Below, piece after piece: positions 55,061 through 64,000 of a stretch of 64,000 bases of DNA (its first letter is position 1; the number at the start of each line of letters is the position of its first letter). This DNA is from Gigaspora rosea (lineage: Eukaryota > Glomeromycota > Glomeromycetes > Diversisporales > Gigasporaceae): the NCBI GenBank assembly GCA_003550325.1, contig QKWP01000105.1:193472-257471 (forward strand). The letters run 5' to 3'. The notes under the pieces were generated by a model. It was not told the DNA's origin and searched no databases. It saw only the letters and a program-made list of their open reading frames with translations. A program made the position numbers and the translations under genes.

Positions 55061-55968
55061 TTTTATTTTTTTTTTTAATATTAGGGGTGTAGCTTCTGCC
55101 CAAACTTTATTAATACTTAAGTAAATTGACATATGGTAGTGCCGTAAATATATACATATTATATACAAGTATTGAGACTAGAAATTTAGGCTATAAGAGC
55201 TGTGTTATTAATAACCTGATTATTTTTTATCAAAGGCCTACCCCTCTCCCTCTTCCTTAATATATATATAGTCAGGTTCTTATATATAATTTTAACTTTT
55301 TTTACCCCCTTCCCCCTCTAAAAAATCATCTAATTTTTGTTACTCCCTTAAACCTTTTATCCACAGCTAAAACCCACTAGAGCCTTCTATATTCCCATTT
55401 ATATAGTTGATCTGGATTTGTATGTCCTTTTTTAACCAACAACCAACGTCCACATGTCCGCCACTTTACCTATATTTTCTAATTTATCATTTCCAATTTG
55501 GTGTGTGCTGCCAGGTAGGCGCTTTATGCTTCCAAGTTGGTGTACCCAAAATCTGGTTACTCAGAAAATTCCTTACTAGCGTACTTTTCGGGGATCGTAT
55601 CTCAAGCTATGCAGCTCTTTTACCATATTGAGTAAGTATCTCAAACCTGCATGCTGCTGCAACCAGCCAGTTTCCTGTGATTTGAGGACCCAGGATTTAA
55701 CATTCCAAATTTGAAAATGTGCTAATGACTGTACTTCCCACTATGGTGGCGAGGTACTTGGCCATGCTTCGCAAATGCTTCCAGTACCGAATATAGTTGA
55801 GTAGCATCATGAGACTAGAGAGAACCCGATTACCACTGCATGCACTTATACCAGCATATACCCGTATTGGTGGTCCCAAATCCTCTTAGTGTTCAAAGAC
55901 TACTATATAAGTACGCCCAGAGCTCCATTTGGGCCTTGATACATACACACCTTCATACTTCTACTTCT
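55061..55968 (-). mobile_element. Retroposed sequence (minus strand) with A-tail and 15-bp target duplication
   Basis: AAGTACTACAAATTT flanks it (about 55046–55060 and 55970–55984). The minus strand ends in TATTAATAAAGTTTGGGC, then CACCCCTAATATT and an A-run (T-run at 55063–55077). The 55380–55968 part is markedly less AT-rich than its surroundings. Short frames (55407–55631 plus, 55879–55697 minus) show no domain. It contains a MITE at 55196–55352 that inserted later. It may be a SINE or a processed copy of a host RNA. Confidence 0.65.
55196..55352. mobile_element. MITE family U, copy 3 (inside the retroposon)
   Basis: Same core as the copies at 2876 and 54727. The flanks read TAA on both sides, as in TWA-duplicating PIF/Harbinger MITEs. 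Confidence 0.65.
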
Positions 55969-55984
55969 TAAGTACTACAAATTT

Positions 55985-56430
55985 GTAAATTTTTTAATTG
56001 AATGTTTTATAGTAAATTATAATAGACATTAAGATAATGCAAATACAAACTAATATACTGTTTGTATTACAATAGCCTGTAAGTTTTTTATTGAACTTTT
56101 TTAGTAAATTACAACATATACAAATGATAATACAATAAAACATAACTTTAATTATATATTTTATATTATCGCAATAGCAAGTAAAGTTTTTAAATAAATT
56201 TTTTACAATAGATATCAATAATAATGCTAATAAAAACCAATATTATTTTAACTATTGTACTGTTTGTTAATACAATTGTCTGTTAGTTTTGATTAATTAT
56301 TTTAAATATTTTATAATAAACTATTCTAGACATCAATAGTAATAGTAGTACAAAATAATATATTTTAATTATTACTGTATTATTACAAGTCTAGGATTTT
56401 TAATTGAATTTTTTACAAAAATATTTCTTA
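55985..56430. repeat. Degenerate tandem repeat, about 100-bp units
   Basis: Four or five diverged units with the order AATTGAATTTTTTA, then TAGACATCAATAATAATG, then TATTTTAATTATTGTACTG. The left flank of the retroposon (55015–55060) belongs to the same array, so the retroposon inserted into it. No gene. Confidence 0.55.
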
Positions 56431-56789
56431 TTTTATATATATGTATACATATTTAGCTTATAATTTTTAATATTATAACTAAACCTATTATAACTAATCA
56501 ATAAGAAATTTTGCGTTTCTGGTTTTAGCGCAACTATGTTGCACAACTATCTTATATAATAATATAATTAATTAAATAATCTTTTAAAAATATAAAAGTT
56601 GCTATTAAGTAAAGGCTTCTTGAGCTCTAATTGAAAGTTGAAAAAAAAGTTCTTCTAATTTTAATAGTAGTTAATTATTATGAACAATATTTTTTGCACT
56701 TATGCATTTGGCTAAACTGGCTTAATAAAGAGCCAGGATATAATTTATTATTTATATTATGTTAATATATATTTAAAATAATAGGGGCA
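56431..56789. other. AT-rich, no gene seen
   Basis: A short palindromic GCGCAACTATGTTGCACAAC lies near 56529. No supported gene. Confidence 0.3.
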
Positions 56790-57318
56790 TCCATAAATAA
56801 CGTTATGTACCCCCATATAGTAGCACTTGACCTCTGACTATATAAAAAAAAATTTTCAAAATCCTTATATTTATATATAAAATTTTACAAAAACTTGAAT
56901 ATTTTTTGACACAGTAATCTGATTTGGATGATTTAGGTACTATATGATTTGTCTCAGTGAGACGAATCTAATAATACCAAAATCATTTCATTTGGATTAC
57001 TGAATCAAAAGTTATTCACATGATTTTATAGTAATTTTATAGAAAACATAATAACCAATAGTATTTGTCAAATAACTTTTGATCCAGTAATCCAAATGAA
57101 ATGAAATTGATATCATTCGACTCCTCTCACTAAGACGAATCGAATAGCACCAAAATCATTAATTTTGGATCACTGGATCAGTTTTTAGACAATTTTTTCT
57201 AAAAAAATTGCATTATATTTTTTTGATCTTCTATTTAAGAGGAAAAATGTTATATTTTGCCAGACCACTGTCAGACCCCTCCCCCCTCTTGTATAACGTT
57301 ATTCTGGATGCCTCCTAG
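56790..57318. repeat. TIR/fold-back repeat family Z, best copy
   Basis: GGGGCATCCATAAATAACGT at the left and the complement of ACGTTATTCTGGATGCC at the right. The interior has ACGAATCTAATAATACC and GACGAATCGAATAGCACC in inverted arrangement. 0.53 kb, no ORF. Confidence 0.65.
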
Positions 57319-57890
57319 GCACTAAAGTAGCAATTTTTCTGAAAATTAGCAATAATAATTGCACAAAGATTGCTAAACAAACTAGGTAAAAAATTAATAA
57401 ATATTGTTAATATGATAGTTCCCGCCTGCTGAAGTAAGCCAGCTATTAAAATAGCAAAATCATAAACATGTTCAGTCATAAGTATATTAATTTATGTAAA
57501 GAGATGGACAAGTAAATTTTTGATAGTTGATTTGCTTGTAAGTAAAGAAAAAGAGAGAGTTTGTAGTAAGTGTATTTATATAGTTTTTTTGTTGATGCCT
57601 GATGTAATATCATGTAATCAGTTTGTATGATATTTATTGATAGGCTGGATTATGTTTGTTGAGCTCTGTATAACTGGTTCATGCATCAAGCCCTGTGTAC
57701 CTATATACTTGCTAGCAAAACCCAAATAAATTCCAAACTCTAAAAAGTAATTGCTGTTTGTAAAAAATTAAATTAAACAAATGATTCTAAAATTTTATAA
57801 ATATATTATCTTTAGCTATAAGAATATACTTAATTTATTTAAACAAAAATTATTAATAAAATTTTTAAGCTATGGGTTTGGTCAGACCCT
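57319..57890. other. AT-rich, no gene seen
   Basis: No recognisable repeat or gene. A 68-codon frame at 57781 runs into the family T fragment and is not credible. Confidence 0.3.
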
Positions 57891-58020
57891 TTGGATTTGT
57901 TTTAGGGTTTGTAGCACAGGTAAAAAATTAGGCATACCTTGTACTAAGGCATGCCCTCAGGGCATACCCTTTTATATCATGTGACAACTAGCCAATAATA
58001 TGCTGTTTGCAAAAAAATTT
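57891..58020. repeat. Family T end fragment
   Basis: AGCACAGGTAAAAAATTAGG, then AAGGCATGCCCTCAGGGCAT, match the left end of the element at 42588. The rest of the element is missing. Confidence 0.5.
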
Positions 58021-58139
58021 TTTTTAATAAGGGGAGGACTGTTTATCAGCTAATATTTTGCTACTAAGCGGCTACCTCCCTTTCCCCCTACCTGATTATA
58101 AATACTGCAATTTGATTGGCTAAAATTTTTTAAAATTTT
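58021..58139. repeat. Fragment related to the C-rich MITEs (family U-like)
   Basis: GGACTGTTTATCAGCTAATA, then CTACCTCCCTTTCCCCCTAC, then ATTGGCTAAAATTTT. Similar words occur at 40720–40800. No complete ends. Confidence 0.35.
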
Positions 58140-58645
58140 AAAAAATTTTTAAACTTTAATATTAAATAAAAATTGAACCAATAATCCATTTTGGATAATT
58201 TTACTACCAAAATGTTCGTCTCAATGAGACGATTCCAACGAGCCTAAAATTATCAAAATCCAATCACTGGATCCCAAGATCGTTATAAATTTGTATTGCT
58301 TTAATTATATTAGTTTTGTATATATTAAAAATTATTTTTAAAGTTCTTATAAACTTTAACATTGAATAGCTTTTGAACCAGTGACCAAAATGTTCGTCTC
58401 AGTAAGACGATTCTAATGAACCTAAAATCATTAAATTCTAATCACGGGATCACAAGATCGTTATAGATTTGTATTATTTTAATATAAAATATATTAAATT
58501 ATTTAAATTAACACAAATCTATAACGATCTTGGGATCCCGTGATCAGAATTTAACTATTTTAGTTTTATTAGAATCGTCTCACTGAGACGAGTATTTTGG
58601 TAGTAAAATCATCTAAAATGGATTACTGGTTCACAAGTTATTCAA
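58140..58645. repeat. Fold-back repeat family Y with GAGACGA palindromes
   Basis: Inverted arms: ACTACCAAAATGTTCGTCTC (58203) and its complement near 58590, plus a third arm at 58385. ATCACTGGATCCCAAGATCG and GATCTTGGGATCCCGTGATC are inner mirrored words. Same family as 295–605 and 8460–9085. No ORF. Confidence 0.65.
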
Positions 58646-58664
58646 TGTTAAAGTTTTTTTTTTT

Positions 58665-58833
58665 GGTGTTAAGGTGAGGTTTTGCCTCTGTCTTTATTAA
58701 TAATTTGAGAATAAAACCTCTAGGGGTTTTATGAATTACAAATTATATTTACAAGAATCAAGACTCAGACTGTAAATAGTAATACTACTTAGCTAATCTG
58801 CAACCTAAATCTACTAGAGTAGTTAAAACTAAC
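58665..58833 (-). other. LINE 2 3' UTR and tail
   Basis: The minus strand carries CCTAGAGGTTTTATTCTC, then AATAAAG about 30 bases before the A-tail. This end resembles those of SINE C and the retroposons at 13095 and 55061. Confidence 0.6.
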
Positions 58834-59103
58834 CTAGATTTGAATATGTAAAATAGAGTTTGTAGGGGTACTAAAATTGATCCAGTTATATAACCAAATT
58901 TCAATTTTCCAGATTGCAAGTCCAACAGGAGGGCACCTGTTGTCAATATCATTATATTGCTGATCAGGCATGCCACAGATACAGCTATAAGTATAGGGGG
59001 TACGGGTATAGGATAATTGAGTACTTGTAGAATGGTATGTAGTATGTTGTGGTTGAATGTTATTAGTTTTTTTCCAGTTTGCTAATTTGGTACAATAAGG
59101 TTT
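58834..59103 (-). pseudogene. LINE 2 possible C-terminal extension after an in-frame TAG
   Basis: After the stop at 59104–59106 the same frame stays open for about 89 codons to a TAG at 58834. The text looks protein-like: SYTRTPYTYSCICGMPDQQ, then NRCPPVGLAIWKIEIWLY. Its cysteines (CIC, RC) and tryptophans are unusual for UTR DNA of this base composition. It may be the original C-terminus cut off by a point mutation. UTR with chance reading is the alternative. Confidence 0.45.
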
Positions 59104-60084
59104 CTATAATTGATTGTGTATATTTTGTGATATTTTAGATAGTAAAGTAATAGTAAGTTGTGTTGCAATTTTGTAAGAAGTGTTAGTTTGAGTAATAGTA
59201 TTAATAATTGGTATAGGGATGAAACCTTGTAATGTTGAATAAATTGAAGGAGAGATAGAAGTTGGTGGTTGTATAAAAGAGAGACAATAATGATGAATTA
59301 AGTTATAATGTAGTGCAGATAGTTCTGTAACTGAGATGTCTAACACTTGTTGTATGAAAGTATCTTTTATTGCTTGTTGAATAATAGAAATCAATATGTT
59401 GTTATTGGGGCAAATTAACCAATGGTGATTTTGTTTGTGTTTGTTACAGGTAATACATAAGTTGTTGTTAAATGTAGTAGGGTAGAGGAAGAATAAATGT
59501 GCCAGAGTAGGTAAAATATTAAGAAGGTTTTTAATGCGAAATGTTTTGGAATTGCTTAGTTGAAAGTTAGTATAGTTGTATGATCTTTTATGATTGTTGT
59601 TTAGGAAAAGCCACGTGGCATTCCAATCAATTTGGTGTGATATTGGTATAATAGTTTCCATATAGTGTTGAGATGACCATATTGAAATTGTATGAGCATT
59701 ACAGATATTTTTAATTGTACGTCGAGTAGGTTGTTCTATATAGTATTGTTTATATTGAAGTGCAAATGAAGGATTGTAGATATTGTTGTAGTTAAATGAA
59801 AGGACAAGTGCTGACGAGTGTTGTTGTGCTAAGTTATTAGCTATATTGTTGTATATATTATCACTATGTGCTTTTATTTTGTGTAAATGTAGTTGATATG
59901 AATATGATTTAATAAGATTAAGAAGTATGTGCCAAATTGGCCAGTAGTTATAAGAAAAGATTTTGTAAGCAGATAGTGGTTTAGATGTAAGTTTAAAATA
60001 TTTGGAAATAATTGATTGTGAGTCTGTATAAATATAAATAGTACTGTGCCGTGGGCATGTGCTAATAGCAGAGAGTATTGACAC
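59104..60084 (-). pseudogene. LINE 2 ORF2, RNase H C-terminal part and Cys/His tail
   Basis: The frame begins within RNase H. In this frame the helix TELVSILSAIS (about 60100–60060) supplies the catalytic Glu, IYIYTDSQSIISK (about 60020) the second Asp, and HKIKAHSDNIYNNIANNLA (about 59880–59820) the last Asp. A tail with CITCNKHKQNHHWLICPNN (about 59460–59400) is a CX2C…H…C zinc-knuckle-like motif also seen in LINE 1. The frame is joined to the upstream ORF only through a single-base shift near 60110, so this is the 3' part of the same ORF2. RNase H removes RNA from the RNA–DNA hybrid. Confidence 0.8.
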
Positions 60085-63000
60085 TAGCTCAGTTTTGTAT
60101 GATGATGGCCAAAATTGAATTTGGGCTGTAAAATTTTGGATTGTTTATTAGCAATTTGTGTCCATCCAATGCCCATAGTGCATTGCTCTGTTGAAATATT
60201 TTTAACCGATCCATCAGTATAGAATATAAATTCAGATTGAGTAGAGTTAGTTAAAGCAAGTTGGCAGAGTAGCTTGGAGGCTTGGTTTATAGTAAATATT
60301 TCATAAATTGGATTATTATATATTGGAATAGTTGGTGGTGATGGAATATAGCTTGGATTACGAAGAGCAATTGAGTATAAAAGATCAAGGTAATTTGCAT
60401 GAAGGTTCAGTTTGTTAGAGGATGAAGTATAGTTTTTTCTTCCTAGAAATTTGGTAGATAAAGTAGCAGAAATATTAAAGGTGCAATAATTTTGAATACG
60501 AAAGGAATTAAAGTTGCATTCCAAGCAAGGTGTACAGGTAATATCTGGTGCAGGATATAGTTCTGTATGCTGGTGGTCAAAGTTTGGTAACCAGTGTGTA
60601 ATTGAAATGGTATTTGAGTCTAAGTTAAACCTGCGGGCTTTGCCAATAATAATATTGTTATCAAGATATGTAATTAGCCAAGTATTAGATTTAGTAGTAT
60701 AATGGCCAGTATTAAAAGCTAGAGAGTTAACTGAAGGTAGTTGTAAGTTTGACTGTATGGTTCGAGTAGTATGATTAGCCAAAATAGTATTTTCCAATAT
60801 GGAAAACCATTTTGGCTGTTTACCAGTTGGTAAATAATTTACTCTTGGTGAGATGTGTTGCCAAGCTAGGAGTGTAGAATTGTCAGCTGAAGTTAGTTGT
60901 TCTATGTACAGAATTCTTTTTTTCCGTAATTGTTGTTTGAATATTGAATAAAGTGAATGTGTATTAAGAATATCTTCTAATGGTTTGTAAGGGTGGTTAA
61001 TAGTATGTGGTAATGAAAGGTTGGGATTGATGGTAATTGTAAGATTTAGATGTCTTAATAGTTGTATGATTTTAAAAGTTGTAGTATGTTTGTTGGGTCC
61101 ATCAATTATTGGATTAGGGTGTGCAAGAATATTAATAGTAGACCAAAGATTGTTTTGTAGTTGTTGTAGTCTAATATGTGTGCTTGTACCAAGAAGGTCT
61201 TGGTTATTAAGTCTAGTAAGGAAATTAGAAATATGATGCTGAAGTTGAATATCCCAGATATTTTTGATGCCATATATATTATGGTTAAGCATGGTGCTAT
61301 TAGGTGTTGTTCTAGGGAGTTTGGCTTTGTGTTTTGCAATTGTTAAGTATTTGGACAAAATTTTGTTGCATGTAGTTTGTGAAAGGACTATATTGTGAAT
61401 GCGATATTCTAAAATAGGTAATAATACAGTATTAATGATATATGCAGCCTGTTTGTCCGTGATTTGTTTAGTTTGTAATATATTGGCCAAGTCAAAAATT
61501 TCTTGAAGGATTAATTTAGATTGTATATTATACTTAAGATTTGCTGTGAACCAGCATCCTAGAAATTTAAAAGGCACATTTGGTGGCTGAGCAGAAATAG
61601 TAGAGTTCATAAAGGGTAATTGTAGTACATGTTTAGTATTAGATGTGAGTATAGATTTTTGCGGGTTAACTTGTATTTGTGCCATTGTGTAAAAGGATTC
61701 AGCTGTTTGTAAAATTTGTTGCAGTTGTTGGAAAGATTGGGCAAGCCATAGAGTATCATCCATGTATGCTAAAACTGATGCTGAAATTTGCATTTTATGT
61801 GAGTTGGGTTGTAGTATATGAGATGTCCAGGTAGTTGAAGTTGTATATCCTAGATAGGATGTAGATATTTTGTGAATAAGAGGATCATAATAGATGCGCC
61901 AGAAGAGTGGGGTAATTGTTTCTCCTTGATCTATTCCATCTTGTACAGGGTAAGGTAGTGTAAGTCCAAAGTTTGTTATGACTTGGTTAGAGCGATTAGT
62001 GAGAAGATCGGTAAGAATTTGAATAAGCTGAGATGGCATTTGGATTCTATAAAGTGCTTTAGTAAAAAGGTCTAAGTTTACAGAATCATAAGCTTTGCTC
62101 ATATCCTGTAATAGTATCCATATTTCCCGTTTGTTGCATGTAGCATCCTCAATAAAGTTATTAAGTATATGAATAGGAATGTTAGTACTATTGCCAGGTA
62201 AAGCAATATAGTTATGAGGATTTAAAATTTTGTGTTTTGTAAATATGCTATTGAGACGATTGGTAAGAATTTTAGTATAAACTTTTTTAATATGTTCAAT
62301 GAGGCTAATAGGTCGAGTATTGTGTAGGTTGCCATCAAATGTTTGTTTTTTTGAAATTGGAAAAATGCGACCATCTTTCCATTGTTTGGGAATATGTCCA
62401 GTAGATAAGCATTTGTTAAAAAGAGTAGTAATAGCTAATAGTGCATTAGGACCAATATGTTTTAGCATTTCATAGCTAATTCCAGATGGTCCACATGCTT
62501 TATTGTTAGGTAGTTGATTAATGGTACATGTTATTTCTTCTGATGTTATAGGATCAAGTGCAGTGAAGTACCATTGAGGGTTGACAGATTGTAGTGGTAA
62601 GTAGTCATTATACCATTGCTGATTGAAAATTTCTTGGTTGTAAGGCCTGTATGAAGTCCATTGCTGAAAGTGTTGTTGTATATGGCTCTTAATTTGTATA
62701 GGGTCTGTAATTAGATCATTGTTTGTTTTGATATTATCAAAATGAACAGGATCTGTATGGCAGTTGAGAATACTATTGATCATTTTGGTAGGGTTGGTAA
62801 GAAGTCTATCACATCTGTTAGAGATAGCAGTATTGATGTGTTCTCTTAGAAATTTTGCATTTTCAAGATTGCGAGCATTATATAAAGTTTTCCAGATCTG
62901 CTTTGTATCTAAGATCCATTGTGCTAAATATTGTTTGTTAGAGGGTAGGAGATTAATTTGAAAATTGTGTTTTTGGTTAATATATTGAATTTTGTTATGA

Positions 63001-63554
63001 AGATCAGATGGAATAGGCATGTTATTATGCATAAGGTTTTTAGTTTGATATATGATACTGCCAATTGTTTTAAGATCATTATGCAGCTCTGTTGCCTTAG
63101 GTGTAAATGTGTGATAAAAGTTGCGGACTATGAATTTTTTGTTAGGGATGATTTGAACTGCTGCCTGAATAATACTAGTTTGGATTTGATGCCATAACTT
63201 TTCTAGAGAGTTATCAGTATGGGAGGTAGAGGGTATATTATAGGTACTAAGATTGTAATTAATTTGATTTGAAAATTCTTCCCAAGTTTCCTTGGTCATT
63301 GCTTTGTAGTTAAAGACTCTGCGTTTGCTTCTAGTTTTGTGTCGAAGTTTGTTAGATAGAGCAAAAGAAAAAACCCATTGAGAAAGCAAAATTAAATGAT
63401 CGCTATTGGTAGATGTAATTGAATTATGAGTTGAAAATTTTGTTAGAAAAGGAATTATTGAATCATGAGCCCAGATATAGTCAATTCTGCTAGAGTATCG
63501 ACTACTTGTCCAAGTGTGTTCCAAGTTATTAGTATGATCAGCAAGGTCATACAT
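60084..63554 (-). pseudogene. LINE 2 ORF2, endonuclease end, reverse transcriptase and start of RNase H
   Basis: A 1156-codon open frame. The first residues are the endonuclease C-terminus (SRIDYIWAHDSI, then STNSDHLILL with the catalytic Asp-His). The RT then has LPNNKACGPSGISYEMLK, NTRPISLIEHIKKVYTKIL, QDMSKAYDSVNLDLF (about 62080–62110), DGIDQGETITPLFWRIYYDP, and the catalytic VLAYMDDTLWLAQS (about 61755–61790). A CTPCLEC segment lies near 60520, and FIFYTDGSVK (about 60210) opens RNase H. The frame ends at 60084 after HHHTKLS because of a one-base shift near 60110. The RT itself appears intact. It nicks target DNA and reverse-transcribes its own RNA (established for the family). Confidence 0.9.
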
Positions 63555-64000
63555 ATTATGTTGTGAAGGAAAGAAAAGATTTGAGTTTTGGCTATATTAG
63601 ATGTTGAGAAAGTAGATAATGCATTAAAGTCTTCTAGGATAATAGGATGAATATTGGATGATAAAGCTTGCTGAATCCATTGAATTGTAGCCTGTTGAGT
63701 ATTATTTCTGTAGATTTGATTTGTGGATGAGAGGTATATAGAGATAATTCTAAATTTAAAGTCATGTTTAAAATAAAGATCAATAGCAATGACACCTCCA
63801 GGATGGCTTAGTATTTTATAAACATGAGATTTAATAGAGTTGTATAGCATAATTGCAGTGCCCTCTGCAGAGTTGTCTAGGCTAGACCAGTAATAGGTAA
63901 AGTGATTTGTGTTAAGAAATTTGTTAGATTTGTTGGATGAGATTTTGGTCTCTGTAATACCAGTAATGTGTAAGTTATACTGAAAAAAGTATTCCTCCCA
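63455..64000 (-). pseudogene. LINE 2 endonuclease (partial at window edge)
   Basis: The minus-strand frame is open from the right edge to about 63590: GITETKIS (metal-binding Glu, about 63960), GTAIMLYNSIKSHV, GGVIAIDLYFKHDFKFRIIS, and HPIILEDFNALSTF (DFN motif with Glu in place of the usual Gly before it, about 63640). Near 63590 the frame shifts to that of the long ORF, which continues with HNMYDLADHTNNLEHTW. This is the AP-type (exonuclease-endonuclease-phosphatase) domain. The first ATG listed in this frame (63850) is internal; the real start is off-window. Confidence 0.8.

Larger units (their letters stand above)
58654..64000 (-). mobile_element. LINE 2: EN–RT–RNase H retrotransposon, nearly intact, 5' end off-window
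   Basis: On the minus strand, from the right edge: endonuclease, reverse transcriptase, RNase H, Cys/His tail, 3' UTR and an A-tail (T-run at 58654–58664). The 3' end reads TATTAATAAAGACAGAGGC and then CACCTTAACACC before the A-tail. Only a few lesions are seen: a frameshift near 63590, a frameshift near 60110 and a TAG at 59104. It is by far the best-preserved autonomous element in the window, so it is relatively young. The 5' end and 5' target site lie beyond 64000. Confidence 0.9.

Noticed and set aside
60514..63197. Plus-strand ORFs of 60–80 codons
   Set aside because: Antisense shadows of the LINE 2 ORF2.

Overview
The window is about 75% A+T, has no intact ordinary gene that I can recognise, and is a dense graveyard of transposable elements. 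It looks like nuclear DNA of a fungus with a repeat-swollen, AT-rich genome. An arbuscular-mycorrhizal (Rhizophagus-like, Glomeromycotina) genome is my best guess. Reasons: LINEs with an endonuclease–reverse transcriptase–RNase H layout, tRNA-headed SINEs, many TIR/MITE families, gene fragments with plausible GT/AG introns, and a fungal-type Zn2Cys6 cluster. The host assignment is inference.

The most interesting object is an element of about 6.7 kb at 28967–35634. It carries a decayed circovirus-type (CRESS-DNA) Rep with a HUH-type endonuclease and superfamily 3 helicase, a K/E/Q-rich region, a Zn2Cys6-like small protein, a small Cys-containing ORF, and at its far end an ISXO2/IS1595 (Merlin-like) DDE transposase. 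Its left end has the nonanucleotide TAGTATTAC followed by a 15-base arm, and its right end has the complementary arm (14/15). If circularised, these would form the stem-loop origin typical of CRESS replicons. A 59-bp tandem array (14 units) lies between origin and rep. A truncated copy lies inverted at 1307–4288, and a third origin-like end starts at 35673. Stops in the genes are mostly C:G to T:A changes.

Layout: 0.3–1.3 kb, fold-back repeat and SINE; 1.3–4.3 kb, CRESS copy 1; 4.35–6.6 kb, a pogo-like and a Tc1-like TA-flanked element; 6.7–10.1 kb, nested MITEs, a SINE with 17-bp target duplication and fold-backs; 10.1–12.9 kb, mostly unassigned; 13.1–17.6 kb, a retroposon and a TA transposon that itself received a SINE; 17.9–21.3 kb, fold-back repeats; 22.15–24.28 kb, a TIR element carrying broken epsin ENTH-domain segments; 24.7–28.7 kb, a palindrome-ended element, two SINE families and a MITE; 28.97–35.64 kb, CRESS copy 2; 35.8–47 kb, a dead LINE riddled with insertions; 47.5–48.5 kb, a large palindrome; 50.36–53.33 kb, a hAT-type element with nested insertions; 54.7–58.65 kb, MITEs, a retroposon and fold-backs; 58.65–64 kb, a nearly intact LINE running off the right edge.

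How the parts interact: the LINE at the right edge has a 3' end (AATAAAG, then a short C/A-rich stretch, then the A-tail) resembling the ends of several SINEs and retroposons here, so its family is a candidate mobilising partner. Four single-N positions (1452, 32391, 48545, 54880) sit in duplicated sequence and look like contig joins, so local duplications beside them should not be trusted.
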